From contig NZ_KB235958.1 of assembly GCF_000332355.1 (NCBI RefSeq), positions 3,799,721 to 3,863,720 on the forward strand: a stretch of 64,000 nt of DNA, read 5' to 3'. This document shows positions 44,614 through 54,972 of the stretch, piece after piece. The notes beneath the pieces were generated by a model. It was given only the letters and a program-made list of their open reading frames with translations. It was not told the DNA's origin and did no database searches. This DNA is from Baaleninema simplex PCC 7105. GTDB taxonomy: Bacteria > Cyanobacteriota > Cyanobacteriia > Cyanobacteriales > Geitlerinemataceae. Every line of letters starts with the position of its first letter. Position 1 is the stretch's first letter. Made by a program: the position numbers and the translations under genes.

Positions 44614-46586
44614 CAGTTGGCGCGATCGCCGACGTCTGCCGTAGAACTCGAAGGGGCGCGCTGGGCTAATGGAATCGTTAACGTCACGGTCGCTCCCCGT
44701 CCGACCCCTTCACTGTACAGGGAAATCGAGCCGCGCATCATCTCCATCAAGTTTCGAGAAATTGCCAATCCCAAGCCCGTTCCACCAAATCGCCGCGTTC
44801 GCGACCCGTCAATCGTAACGAAAGGCTCGAACAGTTTGTCGAAATCTGCTGGCTCGACACCGATACCCGTATCGCTGATTTCGACGACAGCTCGTCGGTC
44901 TACGGCATTTTCCGACTCGGGTTCGTCGAGTTCGATGCGGGTTGAAATTGAAATTTTGCCAGTGTCTGTAAACTTAACGGCGTTACTTAAAGCGTTGAGG
45001 CAGACTTGTTTGAGCTTGCCCGCATCGGCCCGAACCCACAGCGATCGCTCGTCGTCCGATCTCCCACACAAATTTAACTCTAACCCTTTTTCTCGGATCG
45101 CTGCCGCATATAAATCGATGGCTTCTTGGAGGATCTCGTGCAAATCGACTGTTTCGACGGCTACTGTCAGCGTTCCCGCCTCGATTTTAGAAATATCCAA
45201 AATATCGTTGATAATCCCGAGCAGGTGAACGGCAGCGTCGTCTGCTCGCTGTAGAAAGTCTCGTTCTTCGTCTTTATTATCGCAAAAGCCGTCCCGCACG
45301 AGACGAACGCTGCCGATAATGCCGTTGAGGGGCGTTCGCAGTTCGTGAGAAATTGTCGTGAGAAATTCGCTTTTGAGCTGGTTGGCAGTTTTGGCTTCTT
45401 TCCAAGCCGCTTCGAGTTCTTGCGCCCAAGATTTCAACCGTTCGATGGTGCGGTTGAGGGCGGTGGCCAGTTGGTTGAATTCGTGAATGAAAAAACTCTC
45501 GGGAATCGGTTCGGAGGCGGTGTTACATTCGACGTTTCGGGCGTATTCGCCGAGCTGTTCGACCGGACGGGCTAAATCTCGGGCTAGATACAACGTCGCG
45601 ATGAGGTTGGCAGCCAGTAAGCCCAAGACGAGATTGAACATGACTTGACGAATGGGTTCGAGTCCGGCGAGCGCGTCGTCGAGATCCGTGACGGCCAGGA
45701 TTACCCAGCGATCGCCTTCTTTTCCCGTCGTCAAGGGAGACGGCATGGCGGTATAACCTGCCAACAGTTCTACGGTATCGGATTCAAAGGCAAAGAGATG
45801 CAGGAAGTTCTGATTTCCAGCGAGGGCGCTTCCGATGAGGTCGCGCAGACGTTGGCTGTTGGCCGTGGCGTCCACGCTCAAGCCCACCTGGGACGGAATG
45901 GGATGTTCCAAGAAGATACCGTTAGAATCGATCGCCACGGTCGAACCGGTGAGCGACCCGGGCCGGTTTTCCGGTTCGTTGGGTTGATACAAGATCGATC
46001 GCAAGGTCAGAGCATAACGGAGCGCGTCCGTTCCGTCGTCGGCTCGCACGTAAACGGGAGCGCTAAAGTTGAGATAGGTTTCGCCTCGGGGATTGTCGGT
46101 CTCGTCGTCGATATCGGCTGCGATCGGGTCGGGAACGCGGGCGCTCACGTAAATGGCATTGTTATGAAACGGTGACGCCGTCACTCGAGACGCCCAATAG
46201 TCCGAAGCGGACGCCTCGAAGATCGGGCGATCGCAAGTACTGGCGATGGGACGTTCGGCCTGCAAGTCCGCCACTTCAACGCAGCGCACGGTCGGAGGAA
46301 GAGACTTGACAAAACGATCTAAAAATGCTTGTGCTTCGCTCGGAGATCCCGATTTAATAGCAGCGGCTTCGCTGGCTGCACTGACGCTGACCTTTAAAGC
46401 GTTGACGCTCTCGTAAATACTATTGCTCTTACGAACGGCGCTTTCGGTCAAGTTTTGGCGGGCGGTTTCGAGTAAGCTAGAACGAGCTTTGCGATAAGTC
46501 ACGTACTGTCCGATCGCCAACACCGGAACGCTGAGCAGCAAGATGCGCGATAGCAAAATACGACGAAAGGAAGTCGGGCCGAACAT
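44610..46586 (-). CDS. Membrane sensor histidine kinase
   Basis: 658 residues from the ATG at 46586 (a GTG at 46625 is less likely). First membrane helix at about 10-25 (LSRILLLSVPVLAIGQYV), a periplasmic cache-like sensor of ~275 residues, a second helix (MFNLVLGLLAANLIATLYLA), a HAMP-like linker, then HisKA with the phospho-acceptor in TISHELRTPLNGIIG. HATPase boxes are NALSNAVKFTD, EISDTGIGVEP and RRFGGTGLGLAIS. No response regulator gene is next to it, so it is an orphan kinase; signal unknown. Confidence 0.92.
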   Translation of the reverse strand: MFGPTSFRRILLSRILLLSVPVLAIGQYVTYRKARSSLLETARQNLTESAVRKSNSIYESVNALKVSVSAASEAAAIKSGSPSEAQAFLDRFVKSLPPTVRCVEVADLQAERPIASTCDRPIFEASASDYWASRVTASPFHNNAIYVSARVPDPIAADIDDETDNPRGETYLNFSAPVYVRADDGTDALRYALTLRSILYQPNEPENRPGSLTGSTVAIDSNGIFLEHPIPSQVGLSVDATANSQRLRDLIGSALAGNQNFLHLFAFESDTVELLAGYTAMPSPLTTGKEGDRWVILAVTDLDDALAGLEPIRQVMFNLVLGLLAANLIATLYLARDLARPVEQLGEYARNVECNTASEPIPESFFIHEFNQLATALNRTIERLKSWAQELEAAWKEAKTANQLKSEFLTTISHELRTPLNGIIGSVRLVRDGFCDNKDEERDFLQRADDAAVHLLGIINDILDISKIEAGTLTVAVETVDLHEILQEAIDLYAAAIREKGLELNLCGRSDDERSLWVRADAGKLKQVCLNALSNAVKFTDTGKISISTRIELDEPESENAVDRRAVVEISDTGIGVEPADFDKLFEPFVTIDGSRTRRFGGTGLGLAISRNLMEMMRGSISLYSEGVGRGATVTLTIPLAQRAPSSSTADVGDRANC

Positions 46587-46625
46587 AGGCAAAAGCTTCA
46601 AAGGCTGGAACCATCCCGAACGCAC

Positions 46626-46956
46626 AAAATCTCGTCAGCCGAGATCGCCACTCATCTCTACGACAGCGAGGGAGCTAGGGAGCTTCAGTGCGATCGCCCA
46701 CTGCCGCGACTGCCGAGCGAAAACGCCCAGTGCGATGCAAGCGACATCTGACGGAAGGTTAGGGACAGCGATCGACGAGGACGCCACGCCGTTCTCTGGC
46801 GCGATCGCCCGTAAAAGTTACTAGGGGGAAATCCCGAGAATCCGTTGCATTTCACATCCGACAAAGACCGCTATAAAGGGGAGTTGCCAGTTAGGATACA
46901 ACGTTTATTTGTTCATTGTAGAGGTTTCTGGTTCGAGACGGCGGTAAAGCGAGGGT
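46626..46956. other. 331-bp intergenic stretch
   Basis: Between the 5' end of the histidine kinase gene and the end of the 136-residue membrane protein gene. No supported gene, RNA or clear terminator seen. Confidence 0.5.
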
Positions 46957-47367
46957 CTACTCTCCTTTAGAGAGGCTTTCCGATGTTGGAGAAACGACCC
47001 ATTTCCACAGGGGATGGGACGGCCCGGTACGATGAATGCGGTACAGTTGACGTTCTAAGCGTCGGCGTTCGATCTCCGGCAATCCCCACAGAAGGTTGCG
47101 GCTTTGCCACAGGAGGACAGCCAGGGTGTTTCCCGTACATAGCCCTAACCCGATCGCCGCCCAAATACGATGGCGAAATCCATACCACACGGCGACCCAA
47201 GTAAAATACTCGACCCACAACGCGATCTCGTGGCGCAACCGCCACAGACTCCAGATCCCGACGCTCGACCACAGTAAACCGACCACGATCCAACGGGCAA
47301 CGACGGTCAGGCGATGCAGCCGTTGGAGTTGCCGCTTGAAGTTCGGGAGGGTGGGGTCGTCGTGCAT
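46957..47367 (-). CDS. Conserved membrane protein, unknown function
   Basis: 136 residues with two or three hydrophobic segments (VVARWIVVGLLWSSVGIWSL, YFTWVAVWYGF, WAAIGLGLCTGNTLAVLLW) and a basic middle (LPEIERRRLERQLYRIHRTG). The start ATG at 47367 begins HDDPTLPNFKRQLQRLHRL. It is downstream of secF by 54 bases on the same strand and could be in the same transcript. No family function recognised; similar short proteins are known from other cyanobacteria, as far as I recall. Confidence 0.7.
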   Translation of the reverse strand: MHDDPTLPNFKRQLQRLHRLTVVARWIVVGLLWSSVGIWSLWRLRHEIALWVEYFTWVAVWYGFRHRIWAAIGLGLCTGNTLAVLLWQSRNLLWGLPEIERRRLERQLYRIHRTGPSHPLWKWVVSPTSESLSKGE

Positions 47368-47421
47368 GAAGTCGTCGTCGGGACGAACGGGATGCTACCT
47401 GGAAAGTTTGTCAGCGAGCGA

Positions 47422-48393
47422 TTACGATCGCTCTTCCTTTGAGGTCGGCGTCTCGGAAACGGTAACGGCTTCGACCGGTTGGGGACGAGACGATCGCCAC
47501 AAGGCCAGCGCCGCACTCGCGATGAAAATACTCGAATATGCCCCCAGCGCAAACCCGATCGAGAGCGCCAGGGCAAAATACTTCAGCGTTTCGCCGCCGA
47601 AGATAAAAATTGCCACCAGGGGCAACAACGTCGTGGCTGTGGTGTTGATCGATCGCGTCAAGGTTTGGTTGACCGCTTCGTCTACGACCTCGTTAATCTC
47701 CCACTCAGGTTTGAGTTTGAGGATTTCGCGGACGCGATCGTAGATGACCACGGTATCGTTAACAGAAAATCCGATAATTGTCAAGAGCGCGACCACGAAC
47801 AAACTATCCGCCTCGAAACTCGAGACGAGTCCAAGCAGCGAAAACAGTCCGACGGTAATCCAAACGTCGTGCAACAGGGCAACGATGGCAAAAACGGCAT
47901 AATCGAATTGGAAACGAAGACTCAAATACAAGACGATACCCACGCTGGCCGCCACCAGCGACGCCAACCCCGCCCGCAGCAACCGCCGTCCGATGGTGGG
48001 GCCGACCGTATCGATTTGCAGTTTCTCGGGATCGAACTGGCCGATTTCCGTTTCTAACGCGTCTTGCAAGCGCGATCGCTGCTCGACCCCCAAATCTCCC
48101 GTCCGCACCAACAATCCCTGTTGATTTTCACCGATGACCTGTACGTTATTCCCCAAGCCCTGGGATGTCATCACCTCTCGCGCCACTGAGACATCGATGG
48201 GCGCGGCGCAGTTATCGGGAATCGAACAGTCCCGTTCCAACTGCAAGCGCGTACCTCCGGCAAAATCTAAGCCGAGGGGAATCGGGGCCCCAAACTGGCC
48301 GAACGATATAGCCATCGCGATCGTTCCGATCGCCGCCAGTGCGATCGACAGCGACCACCAAAAATTTCGTTGTTGGGTAACGCTCAGTTTCAT
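47422..48393 (-). CDS. secF: Protein translocase subunit SecF
   Basis: 323 residues from the ATG at 48393; the frame opens earlier but only through a GGGGAAC repeat tract. Six membrane helices with a first periplasmic loop. Signatures: [68 protein letters not shown] and [18 protein letters not shown]. SecDF uses proton movement to assist late steps of Sec export. It is the downstream partner of secD (152 bases) in the pdhB-secD-secF run. Confidence 0.95.
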   Translation of the reverse strand: MKLSVTQQRNFWWSLSIALAAIGTIAMAISFGQFGAPIPLGLDFAGGTRLQLERDCSIPDNCAAPIDVSVAREVMTSQGLGNNVQVIGENQQGLLVRTGDLGVEQRSRLQDALETEIGQFDPEKLQIDTVGPTIGRRLLRAGLASLVAASVGIVLYLSLRFQFDYAVFAIVALLHDVWITVGLFSLLGLVSSFEADSLFVVALLTIIGFSVNDTVVIYDRVREILKLKPEWEINEVVDEAVNQTLTRSINTTATTLLPLVAIFIFGGETLKYFALALSIGFALGAYSSIFIASAALALWRSSRPQPVEAVTVSETPTSKEERS

Positions 48394-48408
48394 CAGTTTG
48401 GGATGGGG

Positions 48409-48440
48409 AACGGGGAACAGGGAACGGGGAACGGGGCGGG
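48409..48440. repeat. GGGGAAC heptamer tandem repeat
   Basis: Four to five imperfect GGGGAAC units just upstream of the secF start codon (reading + strand). It is the inverted form of the tract upstream of cobN. In the secF leader it could influence translation if the tract length varies. Confidence 0.75.
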
Positions 48441-48545
48441 GGTTCCCCAAAACTTGAAAATCTAACTGGGTCGGTTTTCGGGTTGACTCGAAACGCTGTC
48501 CCGAAAACCCTTCACTTTAAGATAAACGGGGGGGTTGGGTTGAAA

Positions 48546-49952
48546 TTAGTTGTTCGCCAAATTCGGACAGAACAGTTCCGGTTTTTTGAGGTCGGGCAGA
48601 GTCAACACGTAAAACAGCAGCGTTCGGCTACAGGTAATCGCAGTAAACATACTGACGCCGACACCAATGGCTAAAGTGACAGCAAAGCCTTTGACCAATC
48701 CCGCGCCGAACCAGAACAGCGCCAAACACGCGATCAGCGTCGTCACGTTACTATCCAAAATACTGGAAAACGCCCGGTAAAATCCCGACTCGACCGATCG
48801 ATACAAGGTCTTGCCCGATCGCAGTTCTTCCCGCGTGCGCTCGAAAATCAAGACGTTCGCATCGACCGCCATACCGATACTGAGAATAAATCCAGCAATT
48901 CCCGGTAAGGTCAGCGTGACGCCCAGCAACGCATAACAGGAAAGCGTCAATACAGCATAAATGGCCAGAGACACGTCGGCAATGATACCGGGTAGGCGAT
49001 AGTAGACCACCATAAACCCTAACACCAACACCAAGCCTCCGAGACCGGCGTAGATGCTGCTGCGGATGCTGTCTCGGCCGAGGGTCGCTCCGACCGTTCG
49101 GTTTTCGACGATTTCGATGGGAACGGGTAACGCCCCAGCCCGCAGTTGAGTCGCCAGCGTGTTCGCTCGCTCTAGAGTAAACTGTCCGTCGATGCGAGCG
49201 CCACCTCCCGTAATCCCGGTTTCGGCGTATTCAGCCCCGACACCGGGGTCGCTAATCAGTTCGCCGTCGAGAAAAATCCCCAACCGCCGACCGGTTCCCG
49301 CAATCCGTTTCGTCAGTTCGGCAAACTTGTCGCCCCCTTCGCGATCGAAATCGATGGTGACGCTCCAAATTCCTTCGAGTGGAGTCGAGGCCACGTTGGC
49401 GTCTTCGAGGTTTTTACCGGTCAAACCCACCTTTTCGTACAGACGAGCGTTGAGTTCCCGAATTTGCTCTTCTTTGGCAGCGATCGCCTGGCGAATTTCC
49501 CGCTGCTGTTCGGAAGTTCCCTCGAGTTCGAGCTGTTCTTGCTTCTGCAACAGTTCGAGTAACTCTTCCTGTCGGACTCTCAACTGCGCCCGAACTTCGG
49601 GATTTTTCGTTTCCTCTCGAAACTCCAGTTGCGCCGTTCCTCCCAGCACCCGTTCGGCTTGTTCGGGATTGTTGACGCCGGGAAGCTGCACTGAAATTCG
49701 GTCTTCTCCCACCGTTTGAACTTGAGGTTCGCTCACCCCCAGTCCGTCGACGCGGTTGCGAATCACGGTCAGTACCGCCTCCATCTCGCGGGAGGTAATC
49801 GTCTGGATTTCTTCAGTCGGTTGCACCTGAATGGTAAGTTGCGACCCACCTTCGAGGTCTAATCCCAAGCGAATCGGGACTTGAACCAAAACCACGATCG
49901 CAGCTAAGAGCAAGACGGCGATGAGAACGAGTAGAGACTGCTGTTTTCGCAT
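48546..49952 (-). CDS. secD: Protein translocase subunit SecD
   Basis: 468 residues, typical of the shorter cyanobacterial SecD. First helix [20 protein letters not shown], then [17 protein letters not shown], a large periplasmic P1 domain with [22 protein letters not shown]-type sequence and a coiled Gln/Glu-rich insert ([21 protein letters not shown]), then five more helices with [18 protein letters not shown]. Works with SecF and SecYEG at plasma and thylakoid membranes. Follows pdhB by 50 bases. Confidence 0.95.
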   Translation of the reverse strand: MRKQQSLLVLIAVLLLAAIVVLVQVPIRLGLDLEGGSQLTIQVQPTEEIQTITSREMEAVLTVIRNRVDGLGVSEPQVQTVGEDRISVQLPGVNNPEQAERVLGGTAQLEFREETKNPEVRAQLRVRQEELLELLQKQEQLELEGTSEQQREIRQAIAAKEEQIRELNARLYEKVGLTGKNLEDANVASTPLEGIWSVTIDFDREGGDKFAELTKRIAGTGRRLGIFLDGELISDPGVGAEYAETGITGGGARIDGQFTLERANTLATQLRAGALPVPIEIVENRTVGATLGRDSIRSSIYAGLGGLVLVLGFMVVYYRLPGIIADVSLAIYAVLTLSCYALLGVTLTLPGIAGFILSIGMAVDANVLIFERTREELRSGKTLYRSVESGFYRAFSSILDSNVTTLIACLALFWFGAGLVKGFAVTLAIGVGVSMFTAITCSRTLLFYVLTLPDLKKPELFCPNLANN

Positions 49953-50002
49953 AACGACGACTGGGAGGGGAACCTGCTTTGAGAGTATCAGAAACGAGAC
50001 GG

Positions 50003-50986
50003 CTACACTTTTAACGCCACCATGTTCTGAACCGCTTCGACGATTTGATGCGGTTGCACGATCGTCAGCCGTTCGAGCATTCCGTTATAGGGCGTCGGAA
50101 TGTCTTGTGAAGACAAACGAATCACGGGGGCGTCGAGTTCGTCGAAGAAATGGTCGTTAATGGTGGCGATCAGTTCGGCTCCGACACCGCCAGTTTTCAT
50201 ACATTCTTCGACGACGATAACGCGGTGAGTTTTGCGAATCGAATTTCCGATGGTTTCGAGGTCGTAGGGCTTGAGGGAAATCAAGTCGATAATTTCGGGA
50301 TCGAACCCCTCTTTTTCTAAGGTTTTTGCCGCTTGCGTGCAGTGGTGGCGCATCCGCGAGTAGGTCAAAATCGTCACGTCTTTTCCGTCTCGCACCACTT
50401 CGGCTTTATCGAGGGGAACGACGTATTCGCCCTCGGGTAAGTTTTCTTTGAGGTTGTAGAGCAGCACGTGTTCGAAGAACAACACTGGGTTGTTGTCACG
50501 AATAGCGGCTTTGAGCAAACCTTTCGCGTTGTATGGGGTCGAACAAGCGACGATTTTCAACCCCGGAACGGCTTGAAAGTACGCTTCGAGCCGTTGGGAG
50601 TGTTCGGCACCGAGTTGGCGTCCGACACCACCCGGACCGCGAATCACCATAGGAATTTTGAAGTTTCCGCCGGAGGTGTAGCGCAACATCCCGGCATTAT
50701 TGGCGATTTGGTTGAAGGCCAGGAGCAGAAACCCCATGTTCATGCCTTCGATGATGGGTCGCAACCCTGTAATCGCCGCACCTACGGCCATCCCCGTGAA
50801 ACTGTTTTCGGCGATGGGCGTATCGAGCAGGCGCAGTTCGCCGTATTTTTGATAGAGGTCTTTGGTAACTTTGTAGGAACCGCCGTAGTGACCGACATCC
50901 TCTCCGAGGACGAAGACGGTCTCGTCTCGCGCCATTTCTTCGTCGATGGCTTCTCTTAAAGCGTTGAAAAATAAGGTTTCTGCCAT
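50003..50986 (-). CDS. pdhB: Pyruvate dehydrogenase E1 component subunit beta
   Basis: 327 residues, usual length. Transketolase-like Pyr domain: [43 protein letters not shown] (thiamine diphosphate glutamate in the PIAE motif) and [19 protein letters not shown], with the C-terminal swivelling domain [10 protein letters not shown] and [15 protein letters not shown]. It forms the E1 alpha2-beta2 heterotetramer that decarboxylates pyruvate; pdhA is elsewhere. Upstream of secD on the same strand. Confidence 0.96.
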   Translation of the reverse strand: MAETLFFNALREAIDEEMARDETVFVLGEDVGHYGGSYKVTKDLYQKYGELRLLDTPIAENSFTGMAVGAAITGLRPIIEGMNMGFLLLAFNQIANNAGMLRYTSGGNFKIPMVIRGPGGVGRQLGAEHSQRLEAYFQAVPGLKIVACSTPYNAKGLLKAAIRDNNPVLFFEHVLLYNLKENLPEGEYVVPLDKAEVVRDGKDVTILTYSRMRHHCTQAAKTLEKEGFDPEIIDLISLKPYDLETIGNSIRKTHRVIVVEECMKTGGVGAELIATINDHFFDELDAPVIRLSSQDIPTPYNGMLERLTIVQPHQIVEAVQNMVALKV

Positions 50987-51068
50987 TGCAACGGGCTGTG
51001 AACAGGGTTATTGATTTTAGTCGATCCAAGTTATTCTACCTGAAACCGCGTCGTTGTTTGGGACTCGA

Positions 51069-51103
51069 ACCAGTCACCAGTCGCCAGTCACCAGTCACCA
51101 GTG
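51069..51103. repeat. CCAGTCA/CCAGTCG short tandem repeat
   Basis: Four units of about 7 bases (AGTCACC, AGTCGCC, AGTCACC, AGTCACC) between pdhB and the TIGR03943 gene. Typical short tandem repeat tract of cyanobacteria. Confidence 0.7.
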
Positions 51104-51150
51104 AAGACAGCGAACAGATCGCAGTGTCTCCTTATCTCCTTATCTCCTCG

Positions 51151-51909
51151 TCAATAACTGTAGGGATTTTCGGGTTCGGGAACGGATTCGATCGCCTCGG
51201 CTAAAATTGCCACCTGTCGTCGGTCTTGTAAGACTGCTGAGAGGATTTTGCCGCGCACGCGCACCCAAGTATCGGGAGGGTAGGCTTGGCGTTCGTCCGT
51301 CAGTTTGACCGGTAAACCGACGGGATAGGCATCGGCCGCGCAACAGGTGATGGTGAATCGCGCCACGATAAAGTAATTTTCGGGGAGGTCGGGGGCGTGA
51401 ATGACGAAACCCACGACATCGACGGGGTCTCCGGCGTAGGCGTCGGGTTCGGGGTACACGCTCAGGGTACGCGTCCAGTCGATAATCGATCGATCTTCTG
51501 GATTGAGGTTGGCTCGGAAACTCTGGGGTTCGACGCGAGTAATGGCTAAGGCATCGGTAACGCCGCGTTCGAGGGCGACTTGGCTGGTAAAGGGACGGGG
51601 CGTTATGACCAATCCCGCGAAAGCGGCGAGTAGGAGTAAGGCGGAACTCCAACCGGGGGGAAACAGGCTGATGTGTTGTTGGGGAACGATCGGAAGGCGA
51701 CGACGTTTCCACAGTTGCAGGCTTTTCCAGGTGGCGACGAGGAGAAAGCCGATCGCGGCGGCGACACACAGCCAGGTATAGGCGGGGTGGATGAGAATCC
51801 GCAGTTTCCCGTTCAGCCAGTATTTCAGGATCAGAACTCCCCAAGCGGCGATCGCCAGGTTGTCGAGCCACAGAAGCCATTTCGGGTCGGATTTTGGGGC
51901 AGTTTGCAT
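51151..51909 (-). CDS. TIGR03943 family putative permease subunit
   Basis: 252 residues. Three or four N-terminal hydrophobic helices (LAIAAWGVLILKYWL, YTWLCVAAAIGFLLVAT, SALLLLAAFAGLVI), then a soluble domain with RFTITCCAADAYPVGLPVKL and TWVRVRGKI, the hallmark of the TIGR03943/DUF1980 family. This family usually sits beside a permease (DUF318/TIGR00299-type partner) and the pair is often linked to metal handling. No such permease is in the window. Upstream of it is ribF, 58 bases away on the same strand. Confidence 0.85.
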   Translation of the reverse strand: MQTAPKSDPKWLLWLDNLAIAAWGVLILKYWLNGKLRILIHPAYTWLCVAAAIGFLLVATWKSLQLWKRRRLPIVPQQHISLFPPGWSSALLLLAAFAGLVITPRPFTSQVALERGVTDALAITRVEPQSFRANLNPEDRSIIDWTRTLSVYPEPDAYAGDPVDVVGFVIHAPDLPENYFIVARFTITCCAADAYPVGLPVKLTDERQAYPPDTWVRVRGKILSAVLQDRRQVAILAEAIESVPEPENPYSY

Positions 51910-51966
51910 CTGTTACTGGGGCTTATCGGGATAACGGACGGTGAGAAGGTGACTGGCGCGAAACAG

Positions 51967-53034
51967 TCAACTGTACTCACTGCTTGGGGTTCGTCGATCG
52001 CGGTCTGCGGCGAACGTCGTCTGTGCGAGTTGTTCGCGAGCGGATTCACAGTCCTGTTGAATTTGGGTTTTCAAGCTGTCGATCGAGTCGAATTTATGTT
52101 CGGGACGCAAGAAACCCGTTAAATGTAACGTCACGGTGCGATCGTATAAATCTCCCTGCCAGTCGAGCAGGTGAACTTCGACGGTGGGGCGATCGCCGGC
52201 TACTGTGGGACGACAGCCGAAGTTCGCGACGCCGGGAACGACCGTCTCGCAGTTGTCGATTTCGACCCAAGTACTGTAAACGCCCCAACGGGGTAAAAAC
52301 TTATCGGGAGGCAGTTGTAAGTTGGCGGTGGGGAAACCCAACTGACGCCCGAGTTGTTGACCTTTCACCACCGTTCCGATGAGGCGGTAGGGTCGTCCTA
52401 ACAGTCGGTTCGCTTGGGCGAGATTGCCCAGTTCTAAGGCATGACGCACGATGGAACTGCTAATGCGATCGTCTTCTAAACAGCGAAGACCGACGATGCT
52501 AGTCCGAATTCCGTAGGCGGCGGCCAAGTCTTGCAAATCGACGACGCTACCGGAACGGTTTCGTCCGAATCGGAAGTTTTCGCCGACGCTGACGTGCTTC
52601 GCCTCGAGATGGCGCACCAAAATTTTTTCGACGAAGGCTTCGGGGGTCAAATTCACTAATTCGCGATCGAACGGAAGTAAGACCACCTGATCGACGCCGA
52701 GGGTTTTGAGATAGTCGACTTTTTCCCGTACGGGTGTCAGTAACAACCGCTTGCGACCGCTGAAAAACTCCTGGGGATGGGGGTTAAAGGTTACGACTGT
52801 GGTGTAAGTCCGACCTCCACCCCGCACCTTCGAGTCCTTCGAGTTGAGGTCGACGGAACGAGGGCGATCGAGGTTCGCGCCACTCGGATCGCGGAGCGAG
52901 ACGTCTGCATCTGGTGTGGTGTCGTGCAGGACTTCCCGAATCACTTGCTGGTGTCCGAGGTGGACGCCGTCGAAATTTCCGAGTGCGACTTTTGCTGGTT
53001 TTAAAACTGTGGTTAAAGAAGAAGTCACCCACAC
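51967..53034 (-). CDS. ribF: Bifunctional riboflavin kinase / FAD synthetase
   Basis: 355 residues. The N-terminal nucleotidyltransferase has the GNFDGVHLGHQ motif (HxGH), TFNPHPQEFF and VGENFRFGRNRSG. The C-terminal riboflavin kinase has NRLLGRPYRLIGTVVKGQQLGRQLGFPTANL, GVYSTWVE and GVANFGCRPTV. It makes FMN and FAD. A ~28-residue polar insert (SLRDPSGANLDRPRSV and onward) between the HxGH helix and the VVTF strand is unusual and lengthens the protein from the usual ~310-330. No clear promoter read. Confidence 0.93.
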   Translation of the reverse strand: MWVTSSLTTVLKPAKVALGNFDGVHLGHQQVIREVLHDTTPDADVSLRDPSGANLDRPRSVDLNSKDSKVRGGGRTYTTVVTFNPHPQEFFSGRKRLLLTPVREKVDYLKTLGVDQVVLLPFDRELVNLTPEAFVEKILVRHLEAKHVSVGENFRFGRNRSGSVVDLQDLAAAYGIRTSIVGLRCLEDDRISSSIVRHALELGNLAQANRLLGRPYRLIGTVVKGQQLGRQLGFPTANLQLPPDKFLPRWGVYSTWVEIDNCETVVPGVANFGCRPTVAGDRPTVEVHLLDWQGDLYDRTVTLHLTGFLRPEHKFDSIDSLKTQIQQDCESAREQLAQTTFAADRDRRTPSSEYS

Positions 53035-53091
53035 AGGCTTGATGGGATAAATAAGGCTTGCAATCTCGAACCCACGACGTGCGTGCGGCCT

Positions 53092-53994
53092 CTAGACTGA
53101 AACTTTAGCATCTTCTGAGGAATCGGGCATCAATACAGCCAGGGGCGAGGCAATTTGTAGCGTCATCCCCTCGCGAGCCATCACGCTGTTCGGAAAAGCT
53201 GCTTTGACTTGTTTACCGACGTTGTCGAGAAAGTCGTCGTTGTGAAGAGGGTCGTGATGAAAAATGACGAGTTGTTTGACCTTGGCGGCTTTGGCGACTT
53301 TTACGGCTTCTTGCCACGTCGAATGTCCCCAACCTTTTTTACTCGTGGTGGGAGAATGGTACTCTTCATCGGTGTAGGTGGCGTCGTAAATAATCGCGTC
53401 GGCGTTGCGAGCTAGATTGAGGACGTTGGGATCGAGGCGGTCTCGGTAGTGTTCGGTATCGGTAATGTAGGCGACGGCGTGGCCGTTCCAGTTGACGCGA
53501 TAGCCGACGGCTTCGCCGGGATGGTTGAGTAAGGCGGTTTCGACGGTAACGGAGTCGAGGGAGACCGTCTGACCGATTTCGAGGTCGTTAAATTCTAACT
53601 GCGCTCCCATAATCTGCAAGGGAACTGGGAAGTTTGGGTGGAGCATTTGGTCGTTGAGTCGCTGTTCGATCGTGGCGCCGTTGGGTGCGACTGCTCCGTA
53701 AATCCGAAATTTGTTTCCTTTGACGAAGGCGGGAACGAAGAACGGAAAGCCTTGAATGTGATCCCAATGGGAATGGGTGAAGAACATATAGGCTTCGACG
53801 GGCATTTGCGAGAGTAGGTGCTGACCTAGCACCCGTAGTCCCGTTCCTCCGTCGAAGATGAGGCGCTTTCTCCCCACGCGCATTTCAACGCAAGGTGTAT
53901 TTCCACCGTATCGAACTGTTTCGGAGCCAGGACAGGCAATGCTACCTCTAACGCCCCAGAAATGAACCGTGAATTGGTCTTGCATGCTAGACAT
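53092..53994 (-). CDS. MBL-fold metallo-hydrolase
   Basis: 300 residues. Metallo-beta-lactamase fold with THSHWDHIQGFPFF (His74, His76, Asp78, His79), LNHPGEAVGYRV, AYITDTEHYRDR and the late HHDPLHND. The start HFWGVRGSIACPGSETVRYGGNT is the signature of a widespread group (COG1235/PhnP-like) that includes cyclic nucleotide phosphodiesterase and RNase Z-like enzymes; the substrate is unknown. Either of two nearby ATGs (53994 or 53985) could start it. Confidence 0.88.
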   Translation of the reverse strand: MSSMQDQFTVHFWGVRGSIACPGSETVRYGGNTPCVEMRVGRKRLIFDGGTGLRVLGQHLLSQMPVEAYMFFTHSHWDHIQGFPFFVPAFVKGNKFRIYGAVAPNGATIEQRLNDQMLHPNFPVPLQIMGAQLEFNDLEIGQTVSLDSVTVETALLNHPGEAVGYRVNWNGHAVAYITDTEHYRDRLDPNVLNLARNADAIIYDATYTDEEYHSPTTSKKGWGHSTWQEAVKVAKAAKVKQLVIFHHDPLHNDDFLDNVGKQVKAAFPNSVMAREGMTLQIASPLAVLMPDSSEDAKVSV

Positions 53995-54585
53995 GGGTGT
54001 TTTTCGCTTCGATTGGCGATAGCGGTTCGGAAGTTAGGTCGGATTTAGGGTTTGGGATTTTTGCGAACGCGCTGACGGAAAAGGGCGCTCTCGCTCCGTC
54101 GGCTTGCTGGGTCGATGCGTCGGCTGTCCTCGCCAGCGAACAGCTCGGCTTTTTCATCCTGACGGGGAATGTTTCGAGCTGGCAGTCGGGAAACTGCCGT
54201 TGAAGGACGACCTCGTTTCTTTCACTAGCCTAACCTCGATCGCGACTTTTTTGGCAAGTTCGCCTGTCCTTCAGTACGATCTCGCAGCCGAGCGATCGCC
54301 GCCGACCTCGAGATGGAAATCGTCGAGGTCGAACGAGATGACTCAATTCGTTTAGCTTAGCAGTTGAAGTTCGCAACTGTCTTCTCGTCAACGGTCGCCC
54401 CCCTCAAGGTCAGAAGGTCAGATCGTTTGAAACGAGGTTCGCCGTCTTCGACTCTGACGCGCGATCGAGTCGGGCGAACGTCTGGGGTCTCGATTTCAAA
54501 CGCAAGCTGACCCGCATTTATGACAACAGACGGGGGTTGGGGTAGCCGAAATTTTACGGGCGATCGCGTTGCTGGCGATCCGACC
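53995..54585. other. 591-bp intergenic stretch without a supported gene
   Basis: Between the start of the MBL gene and the end of the cyAbrB gene. Short open frames on the plus strand (53997-54203, 54104-54355) have no recognisable family and no convincing ribosome site. No RNA gene, T-run terminator or repeat was identified. Confidence 0.5.
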
Positions 54586-54972
54586 TTACTCTTCGTCTTC
54601 TTCTGCGCCGACTTGTTTCAAATGGATGTGTTTGCGACCTAAAGAGATCTCGAATTCGTCGCCGGGTTGAAGACCCATTTGTTTGGTGTAAGCCGCGCCG
54701 ATCAGTAAGTTTCCGTTCGACTGCACGCTGATGCGATAGCTGGCACTCCGTCCGCCCCGTCCGTTCGAGGGTTGTTTGCTGTCGAGCTGAATCCCCTCTG
54801 CATCGATCAGTGCGTTGAGGAACTTCATCATGTTGACTCGTTCGACGTTATTTTTTGTGACGGTGTAATAGCCACATTGTCGAGCCTTTTCCTCTTTCGG
54901 GAGGTTTCCCAGCTCTTTGACTTTTTCTAGCAAAGCTTGACCAGTCAACGGTTCGTTACTCGGGTTACTCAT
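54586..54972 (-). CDS. AbrB-like cyanobacterial regulator (cyAbrB)
   Basis: 128 residues. N-terminal PLTGQALLEKVKELGNLPKEEKARQCGYYTVTK-type region and a C-terminal AbrB swapped-hairpin DNA-binding part (YRISVQSNGNLLIGAAYTKQMGLQPGDEFEISLGRKHI), the inverse order of Bacillus AbrB, as in the cyanobacterial clade. cyAbrB proteins bind DNA broadly and tune carbon and nitrogen metabolism. Which paralogue (cyAbrB1 or cyAbrB2) cannot be decided by eye. Acidic tail EEDEE. Confidence 0.9.
   Translation of the reverse strand: MSNPSNEPLTGQALLEKVKELGNLPKEEKARQCGYYTVTKNNVERVNMMKFLNALIDAEGIQLDSKQPSNGRGGRSASYRISVQSNGNLLIGAAYTKQMGLQPGDEFEISLGRKHIHLKQVGAEEDEE

Noticed and set aside
51050-51080. tRNA gene on the minus strand (GGACTCGAACC looks like a T-loop)
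   Set aside because: No acceptor stem, anticodon arm or D-loop can be paired around it; the flanking sequence is a short tandem repeat.
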